A stretch of DNA of 64,000 nt, taken from positions 1,860,001 to 1,924,000 of the forward strand of contig NZ_CP096980.1 of assembly GCF_002006355.2 (NCBI RefSeq), read 5' to 3'. Each line of letters begins with the position of its first letter. The stretch's first letter is position 1. Under the pieces are notes generated by a model, which had not been told where the DNA came from, did no database searches, and was given only the letters and a program-made list of their open reading frames with translations. The translations under genes and the position numbers were made by a program. Shown in pieces: positions 1 through 7,730 of this stretch. This DNA comes from Clostridium felsineum DSM 794 (lineage in GTDB: Bacteria > Bacillota > Clostridia > Clostridiales > Clostridiaceae).

Positions 1-7
1 CTAGTAT

Positions 8-90
8 GCGAGGGTGGCGGAATTGGCAGACGCGCACGTTTGAGGGGCGTGTGGGCAACCGTACGGGTTCAAGTCCCGTCCTTCGCACCA
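8..90 (+). tRNA. tRNA-Leu (anticodon GAG)
   Basis: The sequence folds as a class II (long variable arm) tRNA. The acceptor strand GCGAGGG at 8-14 pairs with CCTTCGC just before an encoded CCA at 88-90. The anticodon stem CACGT/GCGTG closes the seven-base loop TTGAGGG, giving anticodon GAG, which reads leucine CUC/CUU codons. The T-arm has the usual GGTTCAAGTCC. No terminator lies between this tRNA and the 6S-like RNA that starts about 10 bases downstream, so the two may share a transcript. Confidence 0.97.
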
Positions 91-100
91 AAATGAATAA

Positions 101-290
101 TTTCTGAAGTATTTGTTAAGCTCTTATTTTGAACCTACAGTTCAAACAAGGGAGTTCGATATTTAGATGATTATATGCGCTTCAAGTGAATCCTTTTACG
201 GTATTGAATGAGATAGAGGCATCTGTGAGGACACCCACCTATCAGATAGATAGGTGTCAAAATTAGGGCAGCGGTATTTTGGATTTCCAT
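101..290 (+). ncRNA. ssrS: 6S RNA, copy 1
   Basis: About 190 bases that closely match a second copy at 3211-3388 in blocks: CTTGAACCTACAGTT-like hairpin (129-145), GGGAGTTCGATATTT (150-164), GAGGACACCCACCTATC (227-243) and CAGCGGTATTTTGGAT (269-284). The order and flavour of these blocks resemble 6S RNA (E. coli 6S has GAGCCGATATTT and GCGGCGGCAT at equivalent places). GCTCT (120-124) pairs with AGGGC (265-269), and the 5' and 3' ends can form a closing stem. 6S RNA mimics an open promoter and holds sigma-A RNA polymerase in stationary phase. Family assignment is from recalled motifs, not a covariance search. No competing ORF is seen here. Confidence 0.7.
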
Positions 291-300
291 TTGAATGTAT

Positions 301-328
301 AGAGAGACTTAGGTCTCTCTTTTTATTT
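301..328 (+). terminator. Intrinsic terminator of 6S copy 1
   Basis: Perfect 8-bp stem AGAGAGAC/GTCTCTCT around a TTAG loop, followed by a T-rich run. It ends the tRNA/6S unit. From here to 466 only AT-rich sequence is seen, with no further clear structure. Confidence 0.85.
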
Positions 329-466
329 TACGTAATATTTGATAAAAAATCACTTAATAAAAGGACTTTTGTTATTTAATGAGAATTATTTGAAGGTTAA
401 AGTTCTATTAAAATAAAAAAATAAATATCTATATAATAAATAGTTTATAGGAGAGGGGATTCTGCC

Positions 467-775
467 TTGAAAAACGTTTATGATTACGGAATATATGCTG
501 TTCATTATGACAAGAATGATAAAAGTAATATTATACAATTTACTAAAGTTTGCTTTATAAAAAATAATAATGTAAGTATGCCGATTGAATTTTCAAGAGA
601 TTTTTTAATTGCTGATATAGAGGACGGAAATAAATATTATACTATGTATAAGAAAAATAATAGGTGGGAAAAGAAGGAATGTGTAAATATTAAGTATATA
701 AATGGAAATCCTTATGTAAAAATAAACTTAAATAATCTAGAGAGCGATGAATTAGGGGAACTGCCGGAATACTGA
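467..775 (+). CDS. Small DUF3892-like protein
   Basis: A 102-residue soluble protein read from a TTG start behind a GAGAGGGGA ribosome binding site. The N-terminal part (YGIYAVHYDKNDKSNIIQ) resembles the short beta-rich DUF3892 family found in clostridia, often as a lone domain; the function is unknown. It has no signal peptide or membrane segment and is rich in Asn, Lys and Tyr. It stands alone between the 6S RNA terminator and the c-di-AMP riboswitch. The DUF assignment is recalled by eye and could be wrong; that the frame is coding is well supported by the binding site and composition. Confidence 0.65.
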   Translation: MKNVYDYGIYAVHYDKNDKSNIIQFTKVCFIKNNNVSMPIEFSRDFLIADIEDGNKYYTMYKKNNRWEKKECVNIKYINGNPYVKINLNNLESDELGELPEY

Positions 776-884
776 TAATAACGTTTACAATGGTTTTGGT
801 TATACAATTATAAACTAGGCAGTGTGAAAATAAATATTCCTTAGTTGCCATAAATTTTGCATAGATTAGTCATATTTTATTTGC

Positions 885-1058
885 TAGAATGTTAGCCATA
901 GGGTTTCTGAATCAATTAATTGAATTAGGAACCCTATAAAATTGCCGAATCTTAAGTTTTTAAGTACGGGGGAACACATTGTGGGTGAATCTTACAAGTA
1001 TATATGTAAGTAGGGTGCCTTCAACCCGAATCCGTAAGCTAACCTCGGAGGCATTAGT
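885..1058 (+). promoter_or_regulatory. c-di-AMP riboswitch (ydaO/yuaA class)
   Basis: The aptamer core runs from about 943 to 1058 and holds the signature blocks of the ydaO/yuaA class: CCGAATC, ACGGGGGAAC, GGGTGAATC, GTAGGGTGCCTTC, ACCCGAATCCGT and AGCTAACCTCGGAGGC. This class binds cyclic di-AMP and usually turns off cell-wall hydrolase and ion-transport genes, matching the LysM hydrolase downstream. An extended -10 (TGCTAGAAT, 882-890) lies just upstream, and a stem-loop (898-938, arms ATAGGGTT/AACCCTAT) precedes the aptamer. The aptamer runs almost into the ribosome binding site at about 1062-1068, with no terminator between. Confidence 0.93.
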
Positions 1059-1072
1059 AGAAGGGAGAAAAT

Positions 1073-1828
1073 ATGATAAAATCTAAATTTAAATTTTTGT
1101 TTTTTGCAGCAATTTTAGCTTTTGGTGGAATGGGAAAAAGTGTTGTACAAGCTGCTACTTATAGTGTAAAAAGTGGAGATACACTTTATAGTATAAGCAG
1201 AAACTATGGTACTAACTATAATTATCTTATAGCTGCTAATAGGTTGCAAAGCAATGCAATTTATGTAGGACAGAAACTTCAAGTTCCAGACGTAAAGTAT
1301 ACAGTAAAAAGTGGAGATACGCTATATCTTATTTCTAAAAAGTTTGGAGTATCTTTTAATGATATAAAACTTGCTAATAATATATGGAATAATTCCCTTA
1401 AGATAGGACAAGTTATAGTGATTCCTGTTATCACAACTACAGCACCTAGTTATGTGATTTCTTGTACAAGCTCGGAAGTTGACTTGTTAGCAAGACTTAT
1501 AAATGCAGAAGCTGGAGGGGAAAGTTACAATTCGATGGTTGCAGTAGGAGCTGTAATCGTAAATAGAGTTCAAAGTGGTACTTTTCCGAATACGATTACA
1601 AATGTAATATATCAGGTATCTAATGGATATTATCAGTTTACACCTGTTTTGAATGGAACTATAAATAAAAGTGCGACTGCGGCATCTTTAAATGCGGCAA
1701 AAGAAGCTCTTCGTGGAGTAGATCCTACAAAAGGAGCTTTGTATTTTTATGATAATACGGTAACTAATACGTGGCTTACTTCAAAGCCTGTATCACTTGT
1801 GTCTGGAAAATTAATTTTTGCATACTAG
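1073..1828 (+). CDS. LysM-repeat cell-wall hydrolase (SleB/CwlJ-type)
   Basis: A 251-residue secreted peptidoglycan hydrolase. A signal peptide (about 1-28, ending VQA) is followed by two LysM repeats (about 30-72 and 76-118, each with YxVKSGDTLY) that bind peptidoglycan glycan strands, then a Hydrolase_2 (SleB/CwlJ) domain from about 133 to the end with the conserved LLARLINAEAGGES segment that carries the catalytic Glu. This fold includes the spore-cortex lytic enzymes, but the LysM arrangement also occurs in vegetative hydrolases. The start is preceded by GAAGGGAG. It is very likely controlled by the c-di-AMP riboswitch just upstream, linking wall cutting to the cell's c-di-AMP level. Confidence 0.92.
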   Translation: MIKSKFKFLFFAAILAFGGMGKSVVQAATYSVKSGDTLYSISRNYGTNYNYLIAANRLQSNAIYVGQKLQVPDVKYTVKSGDTLYLISKKFGVSFNDIKLANNIWNNSLKIGQVIVIPVITTTAPSYVISCTSSEVDLLARLINAEAGGESYNSMVAVGAVIVNRVQSGTFPNTITNVIYQVSNGYYQFTPVLNGTINKSATAASLNAAKEALRGVDPTKGALYFYDNTVTNTWLTSKPVSLVSGKLIFAY

Positions 1829-1836
1829 TGAATAAT

Positions 1837-1876
1837 TTAAAGGGGCTCTAAAAGGAGTCCCTTTAAATTTGTTTTA
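1837..1876 (+). terminator. Intrinsic terminator after the LysM hydrolase
   Basis: Stem TTAAAGGGGCTC/GGAGTCCCTTTAA with a short A-rich loop, followed by TTTGTTTT. From 1877 to 2187 the sequence is AT-rich leader for cheV; a TATAAT-like hexamer near 1899 is the only recognisable signal. Confidence 0.8.
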
Positions 1877-2187
1877 TAATTAAAAAAATATTTTTTGTTA
1901 TAATAAATATAAGAATGAATGTAATAGAATTAGCTAATGATATATATAAACTATAATAATTTTTATAAAACTGACGATATATATATAGAATACAATTTAG
2001 GATATAAATTTAAAATTTGTCAGTGTAAGCGTACATAAGTTAAAATCTACTTTAGCTTAAGAAGGTAAAGTTAATAATATAAGCATAAAACCGGCATAAA
2101 CTAACTAAAAACGTTAGGATTACTTCAGTTTAATAACATTTGAATGTATTGTAGGAATTAAAATAAATTGAAAGGTAGGAATTAATT

Positions 2188-3102
2188 ATGGAGAGTAATA
2201 TATTATTAGAATCAGGAACAGGGGAATTAGAAGTCCTTGAGTTTGTAATAGGAGATAGACATTTTGCTATTAATATTATAAAAGTTAAAGAAGTAGTAGA
2301 AGTAGAAGGTGGAAAAATAACAAAATTGCCAGAAACCAATCCTGCAATAGCTGGACTTATATTGTGCAGAAATGAAATAATAACTCTCGTTGATTTGAAA
2401 TATGTTATAACTAAAGGACAAAAGGTTGAATCATGTTCAAAAGTAATTATATGCGAATTTAATAAGGTAAGAGTTGCTTTTAATATTGATGCTATAGTTG
2501 GAGTACATCGTGTTAAATGGGAAGAAATTTTAAAACCAGATAATGTTGCTGAAAATCCATTAGTTATAGGTCATGTAATTTTAGGCGATAAAATACTTCT
2601 TATGCTTGATTTCGAGAAAATAGTTACAGATATAAGTCCTAGCACAGGAATAAGCCAAGAAAGAATCGGAAATATAGAATATGATAAGAATAGAGCAACT
2701 GTGAGAATAGCAATGGCAGACGATTCTACTCTTATAAGGAAACTTTTAAAAAATACCTTAAATAAAGCTGGTTTTACTAATTTGCACATATTTGATGATG
2801 GAAAACAACTTCTTAACTATTTAGAAGAAGTTGTTGAGAAGAAAGGAGAAAAAGTAACAGAAGAAGTTCAGTTAGTTATAACAGATATTGAGATGCCTCA
2901 AATGGATGGTCATGCACTTACAAGAAAAATTAAGGAACATCCTCTTCTTAGAAGAATTCCTGTTATAATATTTTCATCACTTATTACAGGGGATTTAAAA
3001 CATAAGGGTGAATCAGTTGGCGCCGATGCTCAAATAAGTAAGCCTGAGGTTGGTGAATTAGTTAGAATTATAGAAGAATTAATCAATAAAAATAATATTT
3101 AA
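2188..3102 (+). CDS. cheV: Chemotaxis coupling protein CheV
   Basis: A 304-residue two-domain cytosolic protein. The N-terminal CheW-like domain (about 12-160: LEVLEFVIGDRHFAINIIKV, ending near LLMLDFEKIV) links chemoreceptors to CheA. The C-terminal receiver domain (about 175-302) has the acidic pair in MADDST, the phospho-acceptor Asp in VITDIEMPQMDG and the conserved Lys in SKPE. CheV tunes receptor-kinase coupling and helps adaptation. The start ATG follows AAAGGTAGG. It is monocistronic here, away from any other chemotaxis gene, and is followed by the second 6S RNA. Confidence 0.93.
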   Translation: MESNILLESGTGELEVLEFVIGDRHFAINIIKVKEVVEVEGGKITKLPETNPAIAGLILCRNEIITLVDLKYVITKGQKVESCSKVIICEFNKVRVAFNIDAIVGVHRVKWEEILKPDNVAENPLVIGHVILGDKILLMLDFEKIVTDISPSTGISQERIGNIEYDKNRATVRIAMADDSTLIRKLLKNTLNKAGFTNLHIFDDGKQLLNYLEEVVEKKGEKVTEEVQLVITDIEMPQMDGHALTRKIKEHPLLRRIPVIIFSSLITGDLKHKGESVGADAQISKPEVGELVRIIEELINKNNI

Positions 3103-3144
3103 ATTTTTGAGTATTTATTACTAATAAAGATAAAACAAAAAGTA

Positions 3145-3172
3145 TTGATTTTATTTTTTTATATGTTATAAT
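3145..3172 (+). promoter_or_regulatory. Predicted sigma-A promoter upstream of 6S copy 2
   Basis: TTGATT (3145-3150), a 16-bp spacer and TATAAT (3167-3172). It would start transcription about 30 bases before the conserved 6S block, so either the 6S RNA is made as a slightly longer precursor or another promoter closer in (TTTATAAAT near 3198) is used. Confidence 0.5.
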
Positions 3173-3210
3173 AAATTTAAGTAAACGTATTAATACTTTA
3201 TAAATCAGAT

Positions 3211-3388
3211 ATTTTCTAAGGTATACGCCAAGCTCTTATCTTGAACCTACAGTTTAAAAATGGGAGTTCAATATATAAATACCGATATGGATTTCTTATA
3301 TTTTAAAGAAAAGATAGAAGTATTTTTGAGGACACCCACCTATCATTAGATAGGTGTCAACGAAAGAGCAGCGGTATTTTGGATGTAT
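3211..3388 (+). ncRNA. ssrS: 6S RNA, copy 2
   Basis: Homologous to the RNA at 101-290: shared blocks are GCTCTTATCTTGAACCTACA (3232-3251), GGGAGTTCAATAT, GAGGACACCCACCTATC (3328-3344) and CAGCGGTATTTTGGAT (about 3369-3384). GCTCTT (3232-3237) pairs perfectly with AAGAGC (3364-3369), where copy 1 uses GCTCT/AGGGC; another pairing (AAATAC/GTATTT here, AGATG/CATCT in copy 1) also changes on both sides. These compensating changes support a selected RNA structure. Assignment to 6S RNA rests on motif resemblance. Unlike copy 1 it has its own upstream promoter candidate. Confidence 0.7.
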
Positions 3389-3396
3389 ATGTGGGA

Positions 3397-3432
3397 GAAG
3401 AGAGGTGTATACCTCTCTTCTTTGTGTTTTTT
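3397..3432 (+). terminator. Intrinsic terminator of 6S copy 2
   Basis: Perfect 10-bp stem GAAGAGAGGT/ACCTCTCTTC around GTAT, followed by TTTGTGTTTTTT. It closes the second 6S unit about 95 bases before the metallophosphoesterase start. Confidence 0.88.
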
Positions 3433-3526
3433 GAGAAAAGTTTTAATATTGATGAAATTGCCTAAAAAAAATGATATAATAATTTTATACACAACGTTTA
3501 CATAAAGTGTAAGGGTGGGTAATTTT

Positions 3527-4114
3527 GTGAAAATATTACTAATTTCGGATGAAGAATCTAAATATATGTGGGATTTCTTTGTGCCAGAAAATTTTAAAGA
3601 TATAGATATAATAATATCATGTGGAGATTTAAAGGCAGAATATCTTAGTTTTTTAGTTACAATGATAAAAGCACCGCTATTTTATATACATGGAAACCAC
3701 GATAACAATTATAAAAATAATCCGCCAGAGGGATGCGAATGTATTGATGGCAAAATTATAAATTATAATGGTATTAGAATTATGGGATTAGGTGGAAGTA
3801 TGAAATATAGAGAAACACCTCTTGTTTATACGGAAAAAGAAATGAGAAAAAGAATTAATAAGCTCAAATTTGGTTTGTTTTTTAATAGAGGCGTTGATAT
3901 TATAGTATCACATGCAGCACCTAAAGGAATAAATGATGAAAATGATTTGTGTCATGAAGGATTTAAATGTTTTCTAGAGCTAATACAAAAATACTCTCCT
4001 AAGTATTTTTGCCATGGTCATATTCATTTGAATTATGGTAATAAAAAAAGGATTGCGAATTACAAAAATACAATGGTAATAAATGCTTTTGATCACTATA
4101 TATTTGAATATTAA
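3527..4114 (+). CDS. Calcineurin-like metallophosphoesterase
   Basis: A cytosolic metallophosphoesterase of about 195 residues. Metal-binding motifs visible in order are GD (ISCGDLK), GNHD (IHGNHDNN), a His (IVSHAAPKG) and GHxH (CHGHIHLNYG). The first motif, normally DxH, reads SDEES, so the usual His is absent. The substrate cannot be told. A GTG at 3515 is also in frame, but the AAGGGTGG ribosome binding site (3511-3518) covers it, so the GTG at 3527 (MKILLISDEE) is preferred. It converges on the reverse-strand gene after it. Confidence 0.85.
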   Translation: MKILLISDEESKYMWDFFVPENFKDIDIIISCGDLKAEYLSFLVTMIKAPLFYIHGNHDNNYKNNPPEGCECIDGKIINYNGIRIMGLGGSMKYRETPLVYTEKEMRKRINKLKFGLFFNRGVDIIVSHAAPKGINDENDLCHEGFKCFLELIQKYSPKYFCHGHIHLNYGNKKRIANYKNTMVINAFDHYIFEY

Positions 4115-4146
4115 AGAGGAATAAATAAAAAATTATTCCTCTTTAA
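4111..4146. terminator. Bidirectional terminator shared by convergent genes
   Basis: A perfect 14-bp inverted repeat, TTAAAGAGGAATAA (4111-4124) and TTATTCCTCTTTAA (4133-4146), with an A-rich loop. Each arm contains the stop codon and last bases of one of the two convergent genes, so the terminator lies partly inside both reading frames. Confidence 0.8.
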
Positions 4147-6034
4147 TATAAGGTTCTATTATATCTACATTATCAACAAACCAATTCATGGAGAGTATTT
4201 CATCAGGAGCGGCTAATTCGTCTGATGATAGTCTTAGGTTGTTTTGATTATCATATATTGGCCCTGTAAATGGATTGAATTCATATGTAGTAATCATTTT
4301 TTTCATAGCTTCTACAAGTCTTTGAACTTCTATAGGAACATATTTTTTTGAGTAGTATACATCAACTACACCAGATTTTAAGCCGTACCAAAAATTTATA
4401 AGTTTTGAATTTTGATTGAACATATCAAGTAAAGTTGAAAATGTATTATTGAGTATATTATTTAAAATATTTTCATAGTAGATTCCCCAGTTCCATATAG
4501 GTGCTGCAAGATATCTATCAGGTATATTCGAATTTTCCTTAAAACTGCAAAGCATAGAGTATACGCCATATTTTTTAGTCTCATCTCTTGGCAACGTTAA
4601 ATTTCTATTAGATATTATGTCACAGCCACATTTAAGAAGTTTTGTCTCAAGGTTTGAAAATTTGCTATGGCTGTTCCATTCTCGAGTCCAAGCTACTTTT
4701 ACCTTTGAGTAAGGATTGACAAGTTTTGTTCCTAAGGCAAATGCATTAATAGAACCTATTACTTCTGAGGTTGGGCTTGTTGCAGAGTATCCTATAATAT
4801 TGGTTTTTGTCATTGCCCCGGCAATAAGACCAGTTAAAAATCTTGGCTCATAAGTTCTTCCAAAATAGCAGCTCATGTGAGTATAAGGACTATCATCTGA
4901 ACAATTAAAAAATTTAATTTGGGGATATTCTATAGAGCATTTTAGTGTGGCAGTTCTGAATATAGGACTTGTAGTGAAAATTACATTGTTTCCTTTTTCG
5001 GCTAGTTCCTTTATATAATTATAAGCTCTATTAGTATCTTCAGGCACACCTTCTACAAAACTTGTTGTGATTTGTCCTTTTAACTTAGTAGATACATATT
5101 GCCGTCCTAGTTCATGACCATATGTCCAGCCAGAACTTTCGATTGTTCGAGCATATACAAAGGCTACTTTTAAATTTTTAGAAGGTGTTATAAAATTTGA
5201 GATAGTTGAAAGCATATTTAGGGAAGTTTCACTAGAATCGACTAGAATGTCTACGTTTTTTTCGTTGAAATGAGTAAGTTCCTTCATGAATTCTTTGAGT
5301 GTCTTCTCAAGTTCTTTTTCTTTTATAGGTTCATTTATGCCATAAATTTTTGCATATTCTAGAAAGGCATCGGCTGTTGTTATAGGAAGCTTTTCACCAT
5401 CTAATTTAAGGTATACTTCTCTAAAGGTATCATAAATAAAAATCATGAAATGTTTATATTTGTTATTTGAAAAATTATTTTTTATAGTATAAGAATCTAA
5501 CAAATTTAGAAGTGTGTTAAAGCTATTTTTTTTAGTAAACCATAAGGTATTTATCTTGGTTTTATTATAAAAGTTCAAAAATTCATAGTAAATACAATTG
5601 ATGATACTTTTATCATTTTTCTTTGGAACTAATCGTATAACCTCTGCAGCGATGGAAGCAGCACCAAAAAATTTAAGAATACTAACACGTTTGTTACCTT
5701 CTATAACATAAAATTGATTTAAATATTCGTAAACCTTTATAGGATGATTTATTCCTTCGCTTAAGTGAGATTTACATAATTGAGACCATTTTGTCTTAAA
5801 TTCAGTATCGTTATCCAATAAAGGCATGAAACTTTTAGAAAAGCATATTCCTCTAAGGTGAGAATATGTTCCTACAATCTTTTTTAATTGTATATCTAGA
5901 ATTCCTAAGTTGATATTTGCTACAATGTCTTCGTCTCTTAATATCTTTTCAAGGCAGGGAAGATATCCATTTAATGAATAATCAGTTTTGCCACTTTTTA
6001 ACGCTTCTTTATAATGTTCATCTAAAACTGCCAA
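4133..6034 (-). CDS. ParB-like / BMP-family fusion protein, cytosolic
   Basis: A 633-residue protein. The N-terminal third holds a ParB/sulfiredoxin-like patch (about 85-130, with YVIEGNKRVSILKFFGA). The middle and C-terminal parts (about 285-560) resemble the BMP/PnrA family of nucleoside- or lipoprotein-type substrate-binding proteins: LKVAFVYARTIESSGWTYGH, NVIFTTSPIF, FLTGLIAGAMTKTNIIGY. BMP proteins are normally exported lipoproteins beside ABC transporters, but this one has no signal peptide, no lipobox and no transporter neighbour. The ATG follows GGGAGGTC on the reverse strand. Such fusions are annotated in clostridia as BMP family proteins; the function is unknown, and a sensor of a small intracellular ligand is only inference. 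Confidence 0.8.
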   Translation of the reverse strand: MAVLDEHYKEALKSGKTDYSLNGYLPCLEKILRDEDIVANINLGILDIQLKKIVGTYSHLRGICFSKSFMPLLDNDTEFKTKWSQLCKSHLSEGINHPIKVYEYLNQFYVIEGNKRVSILKFFGAASIAAEVIRLVPKKNDKSIINCIYYEFLNFYNKTKINTLWFTKKNSFNTLLNLLDSYTIKNNFSNNKYKHFMIFIYDTFREVYLKLDGEKLPITTADAFLEYAKIYGINEPIKEKELEKTLKEFMKELTHFNEKNVDILVDSSETSLNMLSTISNFITPSKNLKVAFVYARTIESSGWTYGHELGRQYVSTKLKGQITTSFVEGVPEDTNRAYNYIKELAEKGNNVIFTTSPIFRTATLKCSIEYPQIKFFNCSDDSPYTHMSCYFGRTYEPRFLTGLIAGAMTKTNIIGYSATSPTSEVIGSINAFALGTKLVNPYSKVKVAWTREWNSHSKFSNLETKLLKCGCDIISNRNLTLPRDETKKYGVYSMLCSFKENSNIPDRYLAAPIWNWGIYYENILNNILNNTFSTLLDMFNQNSKLINFWYGLKSGVVDVYYSKKYVPIEVQRLVEAMKKMITTYEFNPFTGPIYDNQNNLRLSSDELAAPDEILSMNWFVDNVDIIEPYIKEE

Positions 6035-6146
6035 TTGATTGACCTCCCAAATTATAATTATATATAATGTAATAGTACTTTAATATCATATACTAATTAT
6101 AGTATTTCTTTAATGATATTTCTAGAAGCTAAACCTTTCTAAAATA

Positions 6147-6175
6147 TTGTTTTTAATTCGATTTTATGATATTAT
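6147..6175 (+). promoter_or_regulatory. Predicted promoter of the ACT-domain/thrB pair
   Basis: TTGTTT (6147-6152), a 17-bp spacer and TATTAT (6170-6175) with a TGA extended -10 element. Confidence 0.5.
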
Positions 6176-6220
6176 TACATTAGTTTTCGAAGTGCATACA
6201 AGTGTTTGTTAAATAAAAAC

Positions 6221-6688
6221 ATGGAAGTGGTGATTAAAATTAGTGAATCTGGAGCTAAAAAGTATTTGCTTATTGATACAGCAGTGCTGCCTGATGTGTT
6301 TTATGAAGTTATACGTGTAAAAGAACTTTTAAGAGCTGGAAAAGTTAAAGACATTACTGAAGCGGTTAAAACGGTTGGAATAAGCAGAAGTACATATTAT
6401 AAATACAAGGATTATGTATTTAATGTTTCTGATGGACTGAAGAGTCAAAAGGTTACTATATCAATTTTGATAGAACATAGAAGGGGGACCTTGTCAGAAG
6501 TATTAGATGAGCTTGCTCAGACATTTTGCAATATACTTACAATAAATCAGGATATACCAATAAACAATACAGCCAATGTTAATATTACCTTTGATATAAG
6601 TGGCATATCAAAGGATGTTAAAGACATTGTTGAAGAGCTTAAAATGATTAAAAATGTATTGAAGGTTGAAATATTAGCCATGGAATAA
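6221..6688 (+). CDS. ACT-domain regulator, PheB/UPF0735 type
   Basis: About 155 residues. An N-terminal segment with a short helix-turn-helix (about 45-65: TEAVKTVGISRSTYYKYKDY) is followed by a C-terminal ACT domain (about 75-150: VTISILIEHRRGTLSEVLDE) of the type that binds amino acids. UPF0735/PheB proteins sit beside homoserine kinase or homoserine dehydrogenase genes, as here with thrB 20 bases downstream, suggesting amino-acid-responsive control of threonine synthesis. The start is uncertain: TTG 6206, ATG 6221 and GTG 6227 or 6230 are all in frame and no binding site decides among them. Confidence 0.85.
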   Translation: MEVVIKISESGAKKYLLIDTAVLPDVFYEVIRVKELLRAGKVKDITEAVKTVGISRSTYYKYKDYVFNVSDGLKSQKVTISILIEHRRGTLSEVLDELAQTFCNILTINQDIPINNTANVNITFDISGISKDVKDIVEELKMIKNVLKVEILAME

Positions 6689-6708
6689 AAAATATTGGGG
6701 TGTTAAAA

Positions 6709-7599
6709 ATGATTAGGGTTAGGATACCTGCTACAAGCGCAAATATGGGGGCTGGTTTTGATACATTAGGTATGGCGCTTAAGCTTTATAATGAAATAAC
6801 AATTGAAGAAACCCAGGGTAAAACTGAAATTAAACTTTTGGGGGGAGAGCTTGATAAAAATTATAAAGAAAATTTAACTTATATAAGTATTACAAAAGTA
6901 TATGACTTTTTTAACAGGAAGTATGACGGTTTTAAGATAGATATGTCTGAAACTAATATACCGCTTTCTAGGGGGCTAGGAAGTAGTGCAGCATGTATTG
7001 TGGGAGGTATAGTTGGAGCTAATGCGCTTATAGGTGGCAGTATGACATATATGGATATGCTTAAAATAGCCACAGATATTGAAGGGCATCCGGATAATGT
7101 AGCGCCAGCACTTTTAGGGGGAATTGTAACAAGCATAAATGATAATGGAAACATAATATACTCTAAGGTGAATGTAAAATCACATTTTAAGTATGCAGTC
7201 ATGGTCCCAAATTTTAAAGTTAGTACAGCACTTTCAAGGGGAGTTTTACCTGATTCATATTTAAGAGAAGCTGTGGTTTTTAATATTTCAAGGTGTGCTA
7301 TGCTTATATCAATACTTAATAATGGAGAAGATGAAAAACTTAGATATGTTCTTCAAGATAAAATTCATCAACCATATAGGAAGAAGCTTATAAATAATGT
7401 AGATGAAATCTTTTTAAAAGCAAAAGAATATGGAGCACTTGGAGAATTTATAAGTGGTTCTGGTTCGACTTTGATTGCTGTACTTAAAGAAGAAGATAAA
7501 AATTTTATAGCTTCAATGAAATTATATCTTAATACACTTAAAGATAAGTGGAAAATTATCGAAGTTGAAAGCGATAATCAGGGGGCTGTTATAATATAA
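6709..7599 (+). CDS. thrB: Homoserine kinase
   Basis: A 296-residue GHMP-family kinase that phosphorylates homoserine to O-phosphohomoserine, the step before threonine synthase. It starts MIRVRIPATSANMGAGFDTL, the usual family beginning, and has the GHMP ATP loop PLSRGLGSSAAC at about 88-99 and GHPDNVAPALLGG. A C-terminal glycine-rich motif (GEFISGSGSTL) is present. ATG 6709 is chosen over GTG 6700 because the GGGGTG binding site overlaps the latter. It is the second gene after the ACT-domain regulator and is followed by a strong terminator. No thrC or hom gene is in the window. Confidence 0.95.
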   Translation: MIRVRIPATSANMGAGFDTLGMALKLYNEITIEETQGKTEIKLLGGELDKNYKENLTYISITKVYDFFNRKYDGFKIDMSETNIPLSRGLGSSAACIVGGIVGANALIGGSMTYMDMLKIATDIEGHPDNVAPALLGGIVTSINDNGNIIYSKVNVKSHFKYAVMVPNFKVSTALSRGVLPDSYLREAVVFNISRCAMLISILNNGEDEKLRYVLQDKIHQPYRKKLINNVDEIFLKAKEYGALGEFISGSGSTLIAVLKEEDKNFIASMKLYLNTLKDKWKIIEVESDNQGAVII

Positions 7600-7604
7600 T
7601 ATGT

Positions 7605-7645
7605 AAAAATTCACCTTTTTTAAAAAGGTGAATTTTTATTTTTGA
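7605..7645 (+). terminator. Terminator after thrB
   Basis: Perfect 15-bp stem AAAAATTCACCTTTT/AAAAGGTGAATTTTT followed by ATTTTT. Confidence 0.9.
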
Positions 7646-7730
7646 ATCATAAAAAAATCTTATACGCATATATATATCCTATAAGAAAATGATTTTATGT
7701 ACATAATTTTAATATTTTAGGAGGGATTTT

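Noticed and set aside
117..330. Possible riboswitch in place of 6S RNA
   Set aside because: The element has a terminator and a gene downstream, but two copies precede unrelated genes, no known riboswitch signature fits, and the conserved blocks match 6S RNA better.
2130..2421. Reverse-strand open frames opposite cheV
   Set aside because: They are antisense shadows of the coding frame with no ribosome binding site and unlikely composition.
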